Of a DNA stretch of 64,000 nt, positions 43,318 through 54,405 are shown one piece after another. Under the pieces are notes generated by a model that saw only the letters and a program-made list of their open reading frames with translations, had not been told where the DNA came from and did no database searches. Numbering within the stretch: the stretch's first letter is position 1; each line of letters begins with the position of its first letter. Location of the stretch: contig CM026403.1 in assembly GCA_014843695.1 (NCBI GenBank), positions 9,373,222 to 9,437,221 of the forward strand, read 5' to 3'. The DNA comes from Archivesica marissinica (Eukaryota; Mollusca; Bivalvia; Venerida; Vesicomyidae). The position numbers were made by a program, and so were the translations under genes.

Positions 43318-44950
43318 TATGTAAGTGTCCCGTGCTGTATGTGAGTGTGCCGTGCTGTATGTGAGTTTCCTGTGCTGTGTGTGAATGTCCCGTGCTGTAT
43401 GTGAATGTCCCGTGCTGTATGTCAGTGTCCTGTGCTGTATGTGAATGTCCGGTGCTGTATGTGAATATCCCGTGCTGTATGTGAGTGTCCGATGCTATTT
43501 GTGAGTGTCCCGTGCTGTATGTGAGTGTCAGGTATTGAATGTGAGTGTCCCGTACTGTATGTGAGTATCCCGTGCAGCATGTGAGTGTCCCGTGCTTCTA
43601 TATGAGTGTACCGTGCTGTATGTGAGTATCCCGTGCTGTATGTGAGTGTCCCTTGTTGTATATGAGTATCCCGTGCTGTATGTGAGTGTCTCTTACTGTA
43701 TGTGAGTGTCCCATTCTGTATGTGAGTGTCCCTTGCAGCATGTGAGTGACCCGTGCTGTGTGTGAATGTCCGGTGCTATATGTGAATTTCCCGTACTGTA
43801 TGTGAGTGTCCGGTGCTGTATGTGAATGTCAGGTGCTTTATGTGAGTGTCCCGTGCTGTATGTGAATATCCGGTGCACCGTATGTTAGTGTCCGTGTTGT
43901 ATGTGAGTATCCCGTGCTGTATGTGAGTGTCCGGTGCTGTATGTGAATGTCAGGTGCTGTATGTGAGAGTCCTTTGCTGTATGTGAATGCCCCGTGCTGT
44001 ATGTGATTGTCCCATGCTGTATGTGAGAGTCCTTTGTTGTATGTAAATGCCCCGTGCTGTATGTGAGTGTCCCATGCTGTATGTGAGTGTCCCCAACTGT
44101 ATGTGAGTGTCCCATGCTGTGCTGAGTGCCAGTTGCTGTATGTGAGTGTCCCGTGCTGTATGTGAGTGTTCCATGCAGTAGGTGAGTGTCACATGCTGTA
44201 GGTGAGTGTCCCATGCTGTATATGAGTGCTAGGTGCTGTATGTGAGTGTCCCGTGATGTATGTGAGTGTCCCGTGCTGTATGTGAGTGTACCGTGCTGTA
44301 TGTGAGTTTACCGTGCTGTGTGTGAGTGTCCCGTGCTGTATATGAGTGTCCCGTGCTGTATGTGAGTGTACCGTGCTGTATGTGAGTTTACCGTGCTGTA
44401 TGTGAGTTTACCGTGCTGTATGTGAGTGTCCCGTGCTGTATGTGAGTGTCCCGTGCTGTATGTGAGTGTACCATACTGTATGTGAGTTTACCGTGCTGTA
44501 TGTGAGTGTCCCGTGCTGTATGTGAGTGTCCCGTGCTGTATGTGAGTGTACCATACTGTATGTGAGTTTACCGTGCTGTATGTGAGTGTTCCGTGCTATA
44601 TGTGAGTGTCCCGTGCTGTATGTGAGTGTCCCGTGCTGTATGTGAGTGTACCGTGCTGTATGTGAGTTTACCGTGCTGTATGTGAGTGTCCCGTGCTGTA
44701 TGTGAGTTTATTGTGCTGTATATGAGTGGCCCTTGCTGTATGTGAGTGTCCCTTGCTGTCTTGGAGTTTATTGGCCCTGTATGTGAGTGTACCGTGCTGT
44801 ATGTGATGAGTGCTTATATGAGTGGCCCGTGCTGTATGTGAGTTTCCCATGCTATACGTGAGTGTCCCGTGCTTGTTGCGAGTGTCCCGTGCTTTAGGTG
44901 AGTGGAATGTACTCTATGTGAGTGTACCGTACTGGGTGTGAGTGTACTGT
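43318..44950 (+). repeat. 20-bp satellite, plus orientation
   Basis: TATGTGAGTGTCCCGTGCTG units, about 80 copies. It is the reverse complement of the unit at 57480-64000. Both flanks are degenerate; the middle (44250-44690) is most regular. Confidence 0.97.
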
Positions 44951-45064
44951 GTTTTATGTGGACGAATTGCTGAGGTCATTGACTTCAAATTACTTTACCC
45001 TCACAGCTACCGGTTCGAATACCATTGAAGAACTGTATGTCTATTATCCATTCGTGAGGCCGTC

Positions 45065-45100
45065 CATGTGCCCACCCGTGCCTGAAACACTGCTCGAAGT
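45065..45100 (+). repeat. Dispersed repeat F fragment
   Basis: CCACCCGTGCCTGAAACACT GCTCG corresponds to 54465-54490. Confidence 0.4.
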
Positions 45101-45224
45101 GGTATCCTGTGTCTTACTCAATCAACCTAAGCTGTGTGTGCGACTTTAGCCCCCGTCACCCACACCAAATGACTGTCATGTTGTAATATAAAAGCTAACC
45201 GTTCTGCATCTGTGAGAATACACA

Positions 45225-45507
45225 GACGGATCTATAGCTCAGTGGTAACACGCTGGACTGGTAATCCAGGGATCGCAGGTTCGATCCCCCGTCTGGCCCT
45301 AATAAAATTAACAGTCTTTCAGATGGGACGTTAAACCGAGGTTTCGTGTCGGTGCTTTACACCGTGCACGTAAAAGAACCAGAGGAGATTCTGGAATGTG
45401 TCTCTGTCTTTATCATTGCACTATCCTCCAAAATCAAAAATGACTAATATCTTCAGGAGGCGTCGCTCATATGGGCAACCGGTAGCGACGATAAATAAAC
45501 GTAAAAA
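45225..45507 (+). mobile_element. SINE-B, full length, cleanest copy
   Basis: Head GACGGATCTATAGCTCAGTG with A box, anticodon loop CTGGTAA (GGT, Thr) in CTGGA/TCCAG, and B box GGTTCGATCC. Core with GTCGGTGCTTTACACCGTGC. The tail has the hairpin CGTCGCT/AGCGACG, then ATAAATAAACG. Confidence 0.96.
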
Positions 45508-45597
45508 ACAATTTGTGAGAACATAGCATGTTCTATATATCTGATGTGATGCTGAGGTAATAGCAATATGTTGACCTCTGTTTCAACATGCATATAC

Positions 45598-46442
45598 TAT
45601 GATGCATATACAAGTCTATGATACATATACAATTCTATGATGCATATACAAGTCTATGATACATATACAATTCTATGATGCATATACAAGTCTATGATTC
45701 ATATACAATTCTATGATACATATACAAGTCTATGATGCATATACAATTCTATGATGCATATACAAGTCTATGATACATATACAATTCTATGATGCATATA
45801 CAAGTCTATGATTCATATACAATTCTATGATACATATACAAGTCTATGATACATATACAAGTCTATGATGCATATACAAGTCTATGATGCATATACAAGT
45901 CTATGATACATATACAATTCTATGATGCATATACAAGTCTATGATACATATACAAGTCTATGATTCATATACAATTCTATGATACATATACAAGTCTATG
46001 ATACATATACAATTCTATGATGCATACAATTCTATGATATATATACAATTCTATGATACATATACAATTCTATGATACATATACAATTCTATGATACATA
46101 TACAAGTCTATGATACATATACAATTCTATGATACATATACAATTCTATGATACATATACAATTCTATGATACATATACAAGTTTATGATACATATACAA
46201 TTCTATGATACATATACAATTCTATGATACATATACAAGTGTGTGATACATATACAATTCTATGATACATATACAAGTTTATGTTGCATATACAAGTCTA
46301 TGATACATATACAATTTTATGATACATATACAATTCTATGATACATATACAAGTTTATGATACATATACAATTCTATGATACATACAAGTTTGTGATACA
46401 TATACAATTCTATGATACATACAAGTTTATGATACATATACA
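45598..46442 (+). repeat. 19-bp minisatellite, about 44 copies
   Basis: TATGATACATATACAATTC and TATGATGCATATACAAGTC units alternate; a few are shortened by loss of ATATAC. It ends at a SINE-C head. Confidence 0.97.
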
Positions 46443-46443
46443 A

Positions 46444-46665
46444 GCTCGCTTCTCACCAATGCAACCCGGATTCGATCCTCGGACCGGGAAGTATGTGGGT
46501 TGGTAAGTACGGTGGTCTCCAGATCGGACAGGTGGGTTTTTTCCGGGTACTCCGGTTTCCTCCCACACGAATGACCACAGTTACGCTTTCATCAACGCCA
46601 ACGAGCGTGATTAATATAATTTGTTAAAACTTGCTTCGCAATCGTTGTAAAAATAAATAAAGTTA
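46444..46665 (+). mobile_element. SINE-C, near full length
   Basis: CTCGCTTCTCACCAATGCAA, B box GATTCGATCC, CCAGATCGGACAGGTGGGTT, CTCCGGTTTCCTCCCACACG, then the tail shared with SINE-A. Confidence 0.93.
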
Positions 46666-46673
46666 AAAAATAA

Positions 46674-46801
46674 AAATTCCACGTTGCCTCTTCTCTCTCC
46701 CTCGTGGCGATAGATTCCATCAGGAATGAGGTCTCGAGAACGATTAATAATATTTGTCAGAACTTGTTTCGCAATCGACCTAAACAAATTTGTATAAACT
46801 A
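46674..46801 (+). mobile_element. SINE-A 3' fragment
   Basis: AATTCCACGTTGCCTCTTCT to the tail AAACAAATTTGTATAAACTA. It directly follows the tail of the SINE-C. Confidence 0.88.
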
Positions 46802-47010
46802 AACACAGTATGACTGACAACGTGTGTATACACGTGAGAGGCGGAGAGCACCAGGCAAGTAAACATAGGTTAGATCTAACATAGCCCCACTATGTGGCTT
46901 TAGTTACCTCCCCTGACGGTCATCCCCGGAATATAAGGACTGTTAATGACATGATAATAACGTGTTGGACTAGCCTGGGAACAGGCGTCGATATAGTTTC
47001 CGAGTGTGTG

Positions 47011-47290
47011 ATTTACGTTTATGTATCGTCGCTACCGGTTACCCATATGAGCGACGCCTCCTGAAGAGATTAGTCATTTTAGATTGTTGGAGGATAGTGC
47101 AATGATACAGACTATACAGACCCATTCTAGAGTATCCTCTGGTTCTTTTACGTGCACGATGTACAGCACCGACACGAAACCTCGGTTTAATGTTCCATCG
47201 GAAAGAATTTTATTAGAGTCAGACGGGGGTTGAATCTGCGATCCCTGGATTACCAGTCCAGCGTGTTACCACTGGACTACAGATCCGTCT
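47011..47290 (-). mobile_element. SINE-B, full length
   Basis: Minus strand: head AGACGGATCTGTAGTCCAGT with GGTAATCCAGGG and B-box-like sequence (altered to GATTCAACC), core and hairpin tail. Confidence 0.94.
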
Positions 47291-47474
47291 GTATATATTT
47301 TGCCTGGTCAGTCAAATAAATATATGTTAACACCGAAACCATTAATTGGGCCGTATTGAGTTTTTGATAATATCAACAGTCATTTTGCCAGAAGTTAAAA
47401 AGTGAAAAATCGAGAGACTGGAACCCAGGCTAGACTATACGTAACAGTGGCCGATAACAATATATAGTATATAT

Positions 47475-47709
47475 GTGGAAGTCGTGATAGCGCAGTGGAT
47501 GCGCGTTCGCTTCAGGTGCGAAAGGTCCGGAGTTCGAGCCCCACTGGAGCCGTTACGAGTGTGCCCTTAGGCAAGGCATTTAAATTCCACGTTGCCTTTT
47601 CTCTCTCCCTCGTGGCGATGGATTCCATCAGGAATGAGGTCTCGAGAGTGATTTATATAAGTTGAAATAACTTGTTTCGCAATCGAGCTAAAATAAATTC
47701 GTATAAACT
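47475..47709 (+). mobile_element. SINE-A, full length, reference copy
   Basis: The head starts GTGGAAGTCGTGATAGCGCA with A box TAGCGCAGTGG. TTCGC-TTCAGGT-GCGAA forms an anticodon-like arm (CAG), and the B box is GTTCGAGCC. The body (AGGCAAGGCATTTAAATTCC, CTCCCTCGTGGCGATGG) follows, and the tail ends AAATAAATTCGTATAAAC. Type: tRNA-derived, Pol III transcribed. Confidence 0.96.
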
Positions 47710-47811
47710 AACTAATATATAGTTTATCCGTATCCGATAACACTGCACGCTATGCCATAGTTCCCCCAAATGGAAAATATAGAAGTTCATATTCCTGAAA
47801 TAAGAATCGCA

Positions 47812-48030
47812 CTCGCTTCTCACCAATGCAACCCGGGTTCGATCCTGGGACCAGGAATCATGTGAGATGGTACAGTGGTTGCCAGATCGGACAGGTGGGT
47901 TTTCGCCAGGTGCTCCGGTTTCCTCCCACACGAATGACCAGATTTGTGCTTTCATCCGCGCCAACAAGTGTGATTAATATAAGTTGTTAGAACTTACTTC
48001 GCAATCATTGTAAAATAAGTGAAGTTTAAA
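47812..48030 (+). mobile_element. SINE-C, near full length
   Basis: ACTCGCTTCTCACCAATGCA, B box GGTTCGATCC, CCAGATCGGACAGGTGGGTT, GCTCCGGTTTCCTCCCACAC, GATTAATATAAGTTGTTAGA tail. Confidence 0.94.
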
Positions 48031-48064
48031 TAAAGTAAAAAAAATATGAATTATCCAAGGAAAG

Positions 48065-48290
48065 TATGGAAGTCGTGGTAGCGCGTTCGCTTCAGGTGCT
48101 AAAGGTACGGAGTTCGAGTCCCACTGGAGCCGTTACGATTATGCCCCTTAGACAAGGCATTTAAATTCCACGTTGCCTCTTCTCTCTCCCTCGTGATGCT
48201 GAATTCCACCAGGAATGAGGTCTCGAGATTGATTAATATAAGTTGTGAGAACTTGTTTCGCAATCGAGCTAAAATAAATGTGTATAAACT
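48065..48290 (+). mobile_element. SINE-A with a small head deletion
   Basis: GGAAGTCGTGGTAGCGCG runs directly to TTCGCTTCAGG, losing the AGTGGATGCGC part of the A-box region. The rest is complete. Confidence 0.93.
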
Positions 48291-48660
48291 AAAGACAGTA
48301 TGACTGACAGTGGCGATTGCCGAATAAATCTGTAATAATATAATGTATGTATTAGAACACTGCACCCTTTGATGTACAGTCAAACCCTGTGTGTGGTCAC
48401 CTCTATTAAGCAGCCAATTGCCATAGTACCAATATTTTAATTTTGTTTACAAATTTCACCTCTATTAAGCAGCCACCTGTGCTAACATGTCACTTTCCGT
48501 GATTCAGATGGCTGGCTATTTAACTCAGGTGTGACTGTACACGCAATGGAACAAGACGAATGAGTCCAACATTGATATTCTTGTTGAAGTCAATAAGCGA
48601 ATCTACAGATCTATTATGACCGATATTTATATTAGCCATGTGTCATGTAAGCTCCCTCGT
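48291..48660. other. Spacer with short inexact repeat
   Basis: CACCTCTATTAAGCAGCCA occurs at about 48400 and 48468, a local duplication. Nothing else recognised. Confidence 0.4.
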
Positions 48661-48692
48661 AAAATAAATTATTATTATTATTATTATTTATA

Positions 48693-48907
48693 TAAAACTT
48701 TATTTATTTTACAACGATCTAGCAAGTTGTAACAACTTATATTAATCACTATCGTTGGCGCGGATGAAGGCGTAGGTGTGGTCATTCGTGTGGGAGGAAA
48801 CCGGAATACCCGGATAAAACCCACCTGTCCGATCTGGCGACCACCGTACCATCTCACATACTTCCCGGTCCGAGGATCGAACCCGGGTTGCATTGGTGAG
48901 AAGCGAA
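48693..48907 (-). mobile_element. SINE-C, near full length, (TTA)n at its tail
   Basis: Reverse complement of SINE-C; an ATT repeat at 48668-48689 adjoins the 3' tail. Confidence 0.94.
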
Positions 48908-49021
48908 TTTATTTATTTTTATTATTTATATATATTCAGGATTATATTACAATCTCCAATGTAGCAGTATAGTGTTTATTCCACGAACGAATTCGTGGAA
49001 TTAGCAGGTATGCCACAAGCT

Positions 49022-50193
49022 TTATTTAATCTGTTCACGTTCCTTCTCCTTCAGCAACTTGCGTTGCTGATCCGGTTCTTCGATGGTTGTGAACTCATCA
49101 AGTTCACGGTCTTGTGGTGGTGATATACCTTCATCTTTGAACCTACTGCCATGCTGCGCACCAATGATATCTAAAATGATTGCCAACGCAAAACATGCAA
49201 TTCCGTATCCGAGTATGTGGTATAGAAATGAATGTGCACCGTATGTTTCAAACAGATAGCCAGTAAGTTTTAGATACGCCACACCACCTATAGAACCACC
49301 AAGAAGGAGAAAGGTTATAGCCATTCCTGTCATTTCCACGTGGAAATCAGCCCATCCGATCCCAGACGGGAAACACGGCGCGTGAAATAGAGCGAGCAGT
49401 TGCACAAATACCCACAATGCCGTCGAGTTGTTTCCAGCAAATATACACAACAGTACAGAAGAGACGAAAACACCGCCTGTTTCAATCAGAATTAAGGTAC
49501 GCATCGGAATATATCTAGCTGCGACAAAGCCAGAAATTCGACCTACAGCAAAACTGATCCAGAAGGCGGTGTTTATATAACTCCCCTCATCGACAGAAAA
49601 TCCCAGTTGTTCTATAGAATATGCTCTAATGAATTTGCCCAGTATTCTCTCACCGCCGACGATGTTGAAATAATATATAAATAACACGCCAAATAGTTCG
49701 ATGCCATACAATGTTTTGCCTTTTGTGCAGGTGCCAGGATGAACCATTGTAGTGCACCGTTTCACGAAGGTGGATTTCTGATCGCTGGTTTTGTGCTTGT
49801 CGTCATTACCAAATGTGTGTCCTTTAGCTTGGTAGACATAGAACACAACAGATAGGGTTAGTGTTAGCACAGCGGAGATCAGGTACGGAAACTCTATTCT
49901 AGATTCTTTAAGGTATGTAACGTCACCTCCGCCTCTTGCCGTCATATTCTCTAAAAGCGTGCTTTCATTTATTGTAGAATCTGTAGCTAGGAAATTTACA
50001 GTACGCATTGCGGTGCTGTTGACACCACCTATGTCTGAGACATTCCTCGCATACCCCTGTCGCATCGGCACAGCTAGAAACGGATTGGCAATCAACGGAA
50101 TAATGAACGATCCAATACCAAATCCACTGTGGAGAATATGTAACGGCGAGGCGGCTTTCTTCTTCCATAGAAGCAGTATCAGTTTCTGTCCAG
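49022..50193 (-). CDS. NAGLT1/MFSD4B-like glucose transporter, exon 4 (main exon)
   Basis: Exon 4 encodes most of an MFS transporter of the plasma membrane that couples sugar uptake to sodium in its best-known relatives. It starts after an acceptor ATTCTTCTTCCAG and reads AGQKLILLLWKKKAASPLHI, then LHSGFGIGSFIIPLIANPFL, typical of the NAGLT1 group. Several hydrophobic helices follow (YLISAVLTLTLSVVFYVY, GVLFIYYFNIVGGE, FWISFAVGRISGFVAARYIP, ITFLLLGGSIGGVAYLKL, HILGYGIACFALAIILDII). A loop with NVSD, NEST and NMT sequons lies after the first helices of this exon. The C-terminal tail is charged and ends at TAA (49022-49024). With exons 1-3 it gives 519 residues, the usual length, with no stop or shift. 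Its substrate in this animal is not known. Confidence 0.93.
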
Positions 50194-50240
50194 CTGGAAG
50201 AAGAATGGTAGGCGCCAATTAGTATAATTGAATTAACATA

Positions 50241-50435
50241 CAGTCTACATCCGCTATGTCGTATTCCGTCGGATCGAACAAAATACTTCGACATAACCGA
50301 AGTTTAACGTAACGAAATTCGATATAAACAGATCCAGTTATACGTAAAATGGGTGTCTGAAACGGGACTTTGATCCGACTTCGAGATAACCGGAGAATTC
50401 GACATAACCGATTTTGACATAACGGATGTAGACTG
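50241..50435. mobile_element. Tc1/mariner-like MITE, copy 2
   Basis: TA (50239-50240), then CAGTCTACATCCGCTATGTC; ends TTTGACATAACGGATGTAGA CTG, then TA (50436-50437). TIRs of about 20 bp and a TA duplication. The interior has repeated CGACATAACCGA motifs that can fold back. It lies about 50 bp upstream of exon 4, in intron 3. Confidence 0.85.
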
Positions 50436-50437
50436 TA

Positions 50438-50888
50438 CATGTATGACTGGTAATCCCACTGATAACTAGGAATGTGTTAACATAGCAAATTTCCTATGCT
50501 GGTTATTATATATTAGTCCTACCATGCAAAGTAGTCAAAGACCAAGTCGCAGTCAACACGACTGGTCGCCTATTACAACCTATGCACACCGCTCTCGACA
50601 CACAACAGACACAGCCTTCCTAATGCCGCACTGCACTACTAGCTACCATCAAGTCATTCTTTCTAAGGTCCACCAAGGAGTAGTATGGACAGTTGAGGCC
50701 CTCAAAGATCAACATGCCACCATCTTTATCTAACCTCCAAACAGGTTTATTAACTCTCCACTGTACATTCTACCACTGTTGGTTCATGTCTTTCTATATG
50801 CTATTCACATCCGTTAGGCAATACTGTTCAGTCTGTAGACGTAGAGATAGAAACGCTAAAGCAACTATCGGGTATCTCTCTTAAAAAA
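50438..50888. other. Intron 3 sequence
   Basis: No element or exon recognised. Confidence 0.4.
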
Positions 50889-51080
50889 GTTTAAACTTTA
50901 TTTAATTTACAACGATTGTGAAAAAAACTTTAACAACTTATATTAATCACTCTCGTTGGCGCAGATGAAAGCGTAAATGTGGTAATTCGTGTGGGAAGAA
51001 AACGGAGGAGGAAACCCACCTGTTCGATCGGGTCTCCCCCCGGTCCGAGGATCGAACACGGGTTGCATTGGTGAGAAGCT
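50889..51080 (-). mobile_element. SINE-C with internal deletion
   Basis: Reverse-complement SINE-C; the GGTACTCCGGTTTCC and GGTCGCCAGATCGG parts are shortened. Confidence 0.88.
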
Positions 51081-51143
51081 AGTATCTCACTTAGACGAGT
51101 AGTTACTAAGTGATGATAGATATCTTTGTTTTAATATATATAC

Positions 51144-51390
51144 CGTCTCCGTGGCCCAGTGGTTAAGGCGTCCGCCTACGGAGCGGGAGGTCGAAGGTTC
51201 GAATCGTTCTGATATGGCCGATTGGTGAGCCGCCAGCTAGTTAAATAATGGTTACCGATTGCCTACCAGCCTGGCGTCTGGCATACAAGCATAGGATTCG
51301 GGAAGTACTGATGTTCGTAAAAAGAGGTGTCTCATAAGTCAGAAATGACTGGCCCTTTAACTAGGGGTGACACTATAATAAACAAACACA
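51144..51390 (+). mobile_element. SINE-E, tRNA-Arg-like head, single copy
   Basis: GTCTCCGTGGCCCAGTGGTT AAGGCGTCCGC has a perfect A box. The anticodon loop CTACGGA (ACG, Arg) lies in TCCGC/GCGGG, and the B box is GGTTCGAATC. A unique body with AGCCTGGCGTCTGGC and a tail CTATAATAAACAAACAC follow. Acceptor pairing is not kept, so it is a SINE, not a tRNA gene. Confidence 0.75.
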
Positions 51391-51439
51391 CTTTACCTAT
51401 ATAGACAACGGTTAATAGTTCAATAAAATTAGGACCTAC

Positions 51440-51604
51440 CTATATTTATAACACCTTCAAATGTTCCTTGGACAACAATTATAAACCACAGCAACTGTAC
51501 ACCCGGTGACCATGGCACGAATACAGTTGCTATGGCACCGCCCGTCAGACACACGCCAATCATTAGGTCCAAGTGCCCGATGAAGCGGTCCACAATTATA
51601 CCAC
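51440..51604 (-). CDS. NAGLT1/MFSD4B-like transporter, exon 3
   Basis: Reads GGIIVDRFIGHLDLMIGVCL, TGGAIATVFVPWSPG and LLWFIIVVQGTFEGVINI. G-x3-DR is the MFS loop 2-3 motif and two membrane helices follow. The acceptor TTTTCAATTTCAAG and donor GTAGGT are clear. It enters with two bases (completing GGT) and leaves with one G, which joins CT of exon 4 to give Ala. Confidence 0.9.
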
Positions 51605-51652
51605 CTTGAAATTGAAAAGAGCATTTGTCTACTAGCATGTTAGAATATATAA

Positions 51653-51738
51653 TTTAAACTTTATTTATTTTACAACGATTGCAAAGCAACTAATTAATTA
51701 ACAATTAATCACTCTCGTTGGCGCGGATGAAAGCGCAT
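51653..51738 (-). mobile_element. SINE-C 3' tail only
   Basis: Tail TTTACAACGATTGCAAAGCA (as read on plus) to CGTTGGCGCGGATGAAAGCG. Confidence 0.8.
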
Positions 51739-51916
51739 AATTTATGTGGTCATAACGCATGTTAGAATAATTATATACGGACACTTGATTTCCATTTACA
51801 ATGTAGCTGAGGTTTGTAGACATCGACACATGGAAATCAACTTTCACGGTCTTGTTCGTGACTTGTTTGATCTTACATGCAATCAGATGCACTGGAGTTT
51901 ACGGTTTGTTTGTTTT

Positions 51917-52198
51917 TTACGTTTATTTATCGTCGCTACCGGTTACACATATGAGCGACGCCTCCTGAAGAGATTAGTCAGTTTAGATTGTTGGAGGATA
52001 GTGCAATGATACAGAAAGAGACCCATTCCAGAGTCTCCTCTGGTTCTTTTACGTACACGGTGTAAAGCACCGACACGAGACCTCGGTTTAACGTCCCATC
52101 TGAAAGACTGTTAATTGTATTAGGGTCAGACGGGGGATCGAACCTGCGATCCCTGGATTACCAGTCCAGCGTGTTACCACTGGACTACAGATCCGTCA
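51917..52198 (-). mobile_element. SINE-B, full length, in intron 2
   Basis: Complete tRNA-like head (GACGGATCTGTAGTCCAGTG, GGTAATCCAGGG, B box GGTTCGATCC), core and hairpin tail on the minus strand. Confidence 0.96.
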
Positions 52199-52820
52199 TA
52201 TAAACTTCATCATTCACCAATCTATAATGTCTATGTATACTAGAGGACATACAAAACGCACACCTACATTATATGATTATTATTACATGAACACGAAATA
52301 CGAAGGATTCCATCAAAAATATATCACAACTTTATTACAAAACACAAACTGAACAACTAAAAATATTCCAAAATGTTTAAAACTTTAAAATTTATATAGT
52401 TGTTGTTTTTCATGTAAAAACACTCTTTCCGAAGTGTGCGTTTTCTATGTCCTCTAGTATAATTATATAGATGGATCACTGTCCCAGTATTGTTCCCCGC
52501 ATTCCACACTGAATATGTAATCCATGGAAGTGTTTTTTCCACTCTCGATAAAACGAAACCACTACCGGAAGTCAAAAATCAGTTCTATGTGCTCAATTTC
52601 GGGACATATCGGACTTTATCTGCCAAGGGAGGGAATAGAACAGCCAGTGATGTCGCTCATTATCTGCAAATAGTTCAACCGTTGCCATTTAGCAGATAAT
52701 TCTGCCACAATTTACAATGGACCTTCTTAGTACCTTGAACTATTAGAAAAGGACACCAGTTTTAAGGCAAATGTTCAAAGATCAACAGCCTTAATTGATT
52801 AACGTTTACAAATAACTGCA
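52199..52820. other. Intron 2 sequence, unassigned
   Basis: No exon or repeat recognised. Confidence 0.4.
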
Positions 52821-53010
52821 TCTTGGGGAGGGCACTCGCTAATGTTGGTAAAACTTGTTGCCCAACCCATTTGCTTCTAGATTTTATTCGTGCACAATGC
52901 AAGTATAAGCATAGCATTGCAGTTGTATCAGTTTGCTTATATAGTTACCATGTTTATATTTGTAATTGTATTGTATATAAATAAGCAATACAATATGATT
53001 AAACTAATAA
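52821..53010 (+). repeat. Dispersed repeat G, probable LINE 3' end
   Basis: CTTGGGGAGGGCA, CTAATGTTGG and TTGTTGCCCAACCCA as at 15998, followed by a TTGTATTGTATATAAATAAG tail. Confidence 0.55.
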
Positions 53011-53083
53011 CTGCATCATGTGCATGGGCGCTGTAGTAAATAGTCTGCATCGCCCAGTATACAATTCCTGTAGCCCTACTTAC

Positions 53084-53210
53084 CGATAGCTGATCCGATG
53101 AAATACCCGACGGAACGACCAGACACTGCCACAGCGACCGATTCGTAATCTGCTCCTGTACGAATCTTGAGATCGATTAACGTGGGACCAGTGATCTCTA
53201 AGTACAAACC
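53084..53210 (-). CDS. NAGLT1/MFSD4B-like transporter, exon 2
   Basis: Reads GLYLEITGPTLIDLKIRTGA then DYESVAVAVSGRSVGYFIGS AI. GLxLEITGPTLIDL and SGRSVGYFIGS are strong NAGLT1-family signatures. The acceptor is TTGTTATTCCAG and the donor GTAAGT. It enters in phase 0 and leaves one G that joins GT of exon 3 (Gly). The frame is too short to be noticed as an ORF. Confidence 0.9.
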
Positions 53211-53399
53211 CTGGAATAACAAATTAGTTATCGATGTTGCTGTCATGATATTGACAGTTTAAATACCAGTGCAGTAAACATGAATGTTTTTGTCTTGTTT
53301 TTGTCGTTCGCATCGTGGATAGATATTGTATTTAATATAAATACATGTATACGTCCATATCATATCTTAGTTCCAATGTACGTTACATTATTGTTAGTG

Positions 53400-53629
53400 T
53401 CGAAGTCGTGATAGCGCAGTGGATGCGTGTTCGCTTCAGATGCGAAAGAACCGGAGTTCGAGCCCCGCTGGAGCCGTTACGATTGTGCCCTTAGGCAAGG
53501 CAATTCCAGGTTGCCTTTTCTCTCTCCCTCATGGCGATGTATTCCATCAGGAATGTGGTCTCGAGAGCGATTAATATAAGTTGTAAGAACTTGTTTCGCA
53601 ATCGAGCAAAAATTAATTTGTATAAACTA
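53400..53629 (+). mobile_element. SINE-A, full length, in intron 1
   Basis: Head GAAGTCGTGATAGCGCAGTG, TTCGCTTCAGATGCGAA, B box GTTCGAGCC. The AGGCAAGGC to TTCC junction is shortened. Confidence 0.94.
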
Positions 53630-54309
53630 TTGCAGCAGAGGATTTTATCCATACGGCACAAAAACCTTGGTTTAGACACCGATAGCCCTGTACCAATATC
53701 ATAGGACACTCCCTCTATATATTGAATAGACATGGATACAATGCCTACCATACCCCACCCATCACTCCAAACAAGTTAAATGCTAGACCACACAGTATAG
53801 TCATAATTATTTACATATTATACATACTATTTACACGTGATCTATGTAATACAAAGCAAATTAATTATAATCATGTTGCTTAGAGTAGAATTCTTAGAGT
53901 AGAATTAGTATAGTTATATAGATATATTATATTGTTTTTAACTTGCAATTTACAAATTGCTTATTTAATATTTATGCATGTCTACTTGTCTATGCAATCA
54001 TTAAGACTTCTTTTTAAAGACTCTTTCTGGAACTGTTTATCTTCTAAATAGCATTACACCTTGCGCATGCGTATAGAAAGGAATGGTTTGATTCGAGATG
54101 ATAAGTAATATACATAAAGTCAAAAGCGAACTAATCATATCAAAGTTATTAGTTACGGTAATTACCACAATGTACAACGGAAAGATGAAATTCAGAATCG
54201 GACTATAATTCATCGTTTTTAGACTTATGTCGTGAAAGAACACTCATTTTGTCGAATATAGGATTTCAAAAGAGGATCTGTTAACAATAGACATACATCA
54301 TTTAAAACA
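53630..54309. other. Intron 1 sequence, unassigned
   Basis: AT-rich; nothing recognised. Confidence 0.4.
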
Positions 54310-54405
54310 TTACTCGCGTGTGGTCGAGTTGTTACAGTGGTTGAATTCTAATAACTTGCCCTCAACTATGTAGGTTTGATTATCCCACTGGAAGTAGCGA
54401 ATTAG

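Noticed and set aside
45225..45300. tRNA-Thr gene call on SINE-B heads, and tRNA-Leu/Arg calls on SINE-A/E heads
   Set aside because: Each is followed by a family-specific SINE body and tail and occurs in several copies; they are SINE promoters, not tRNA genes.
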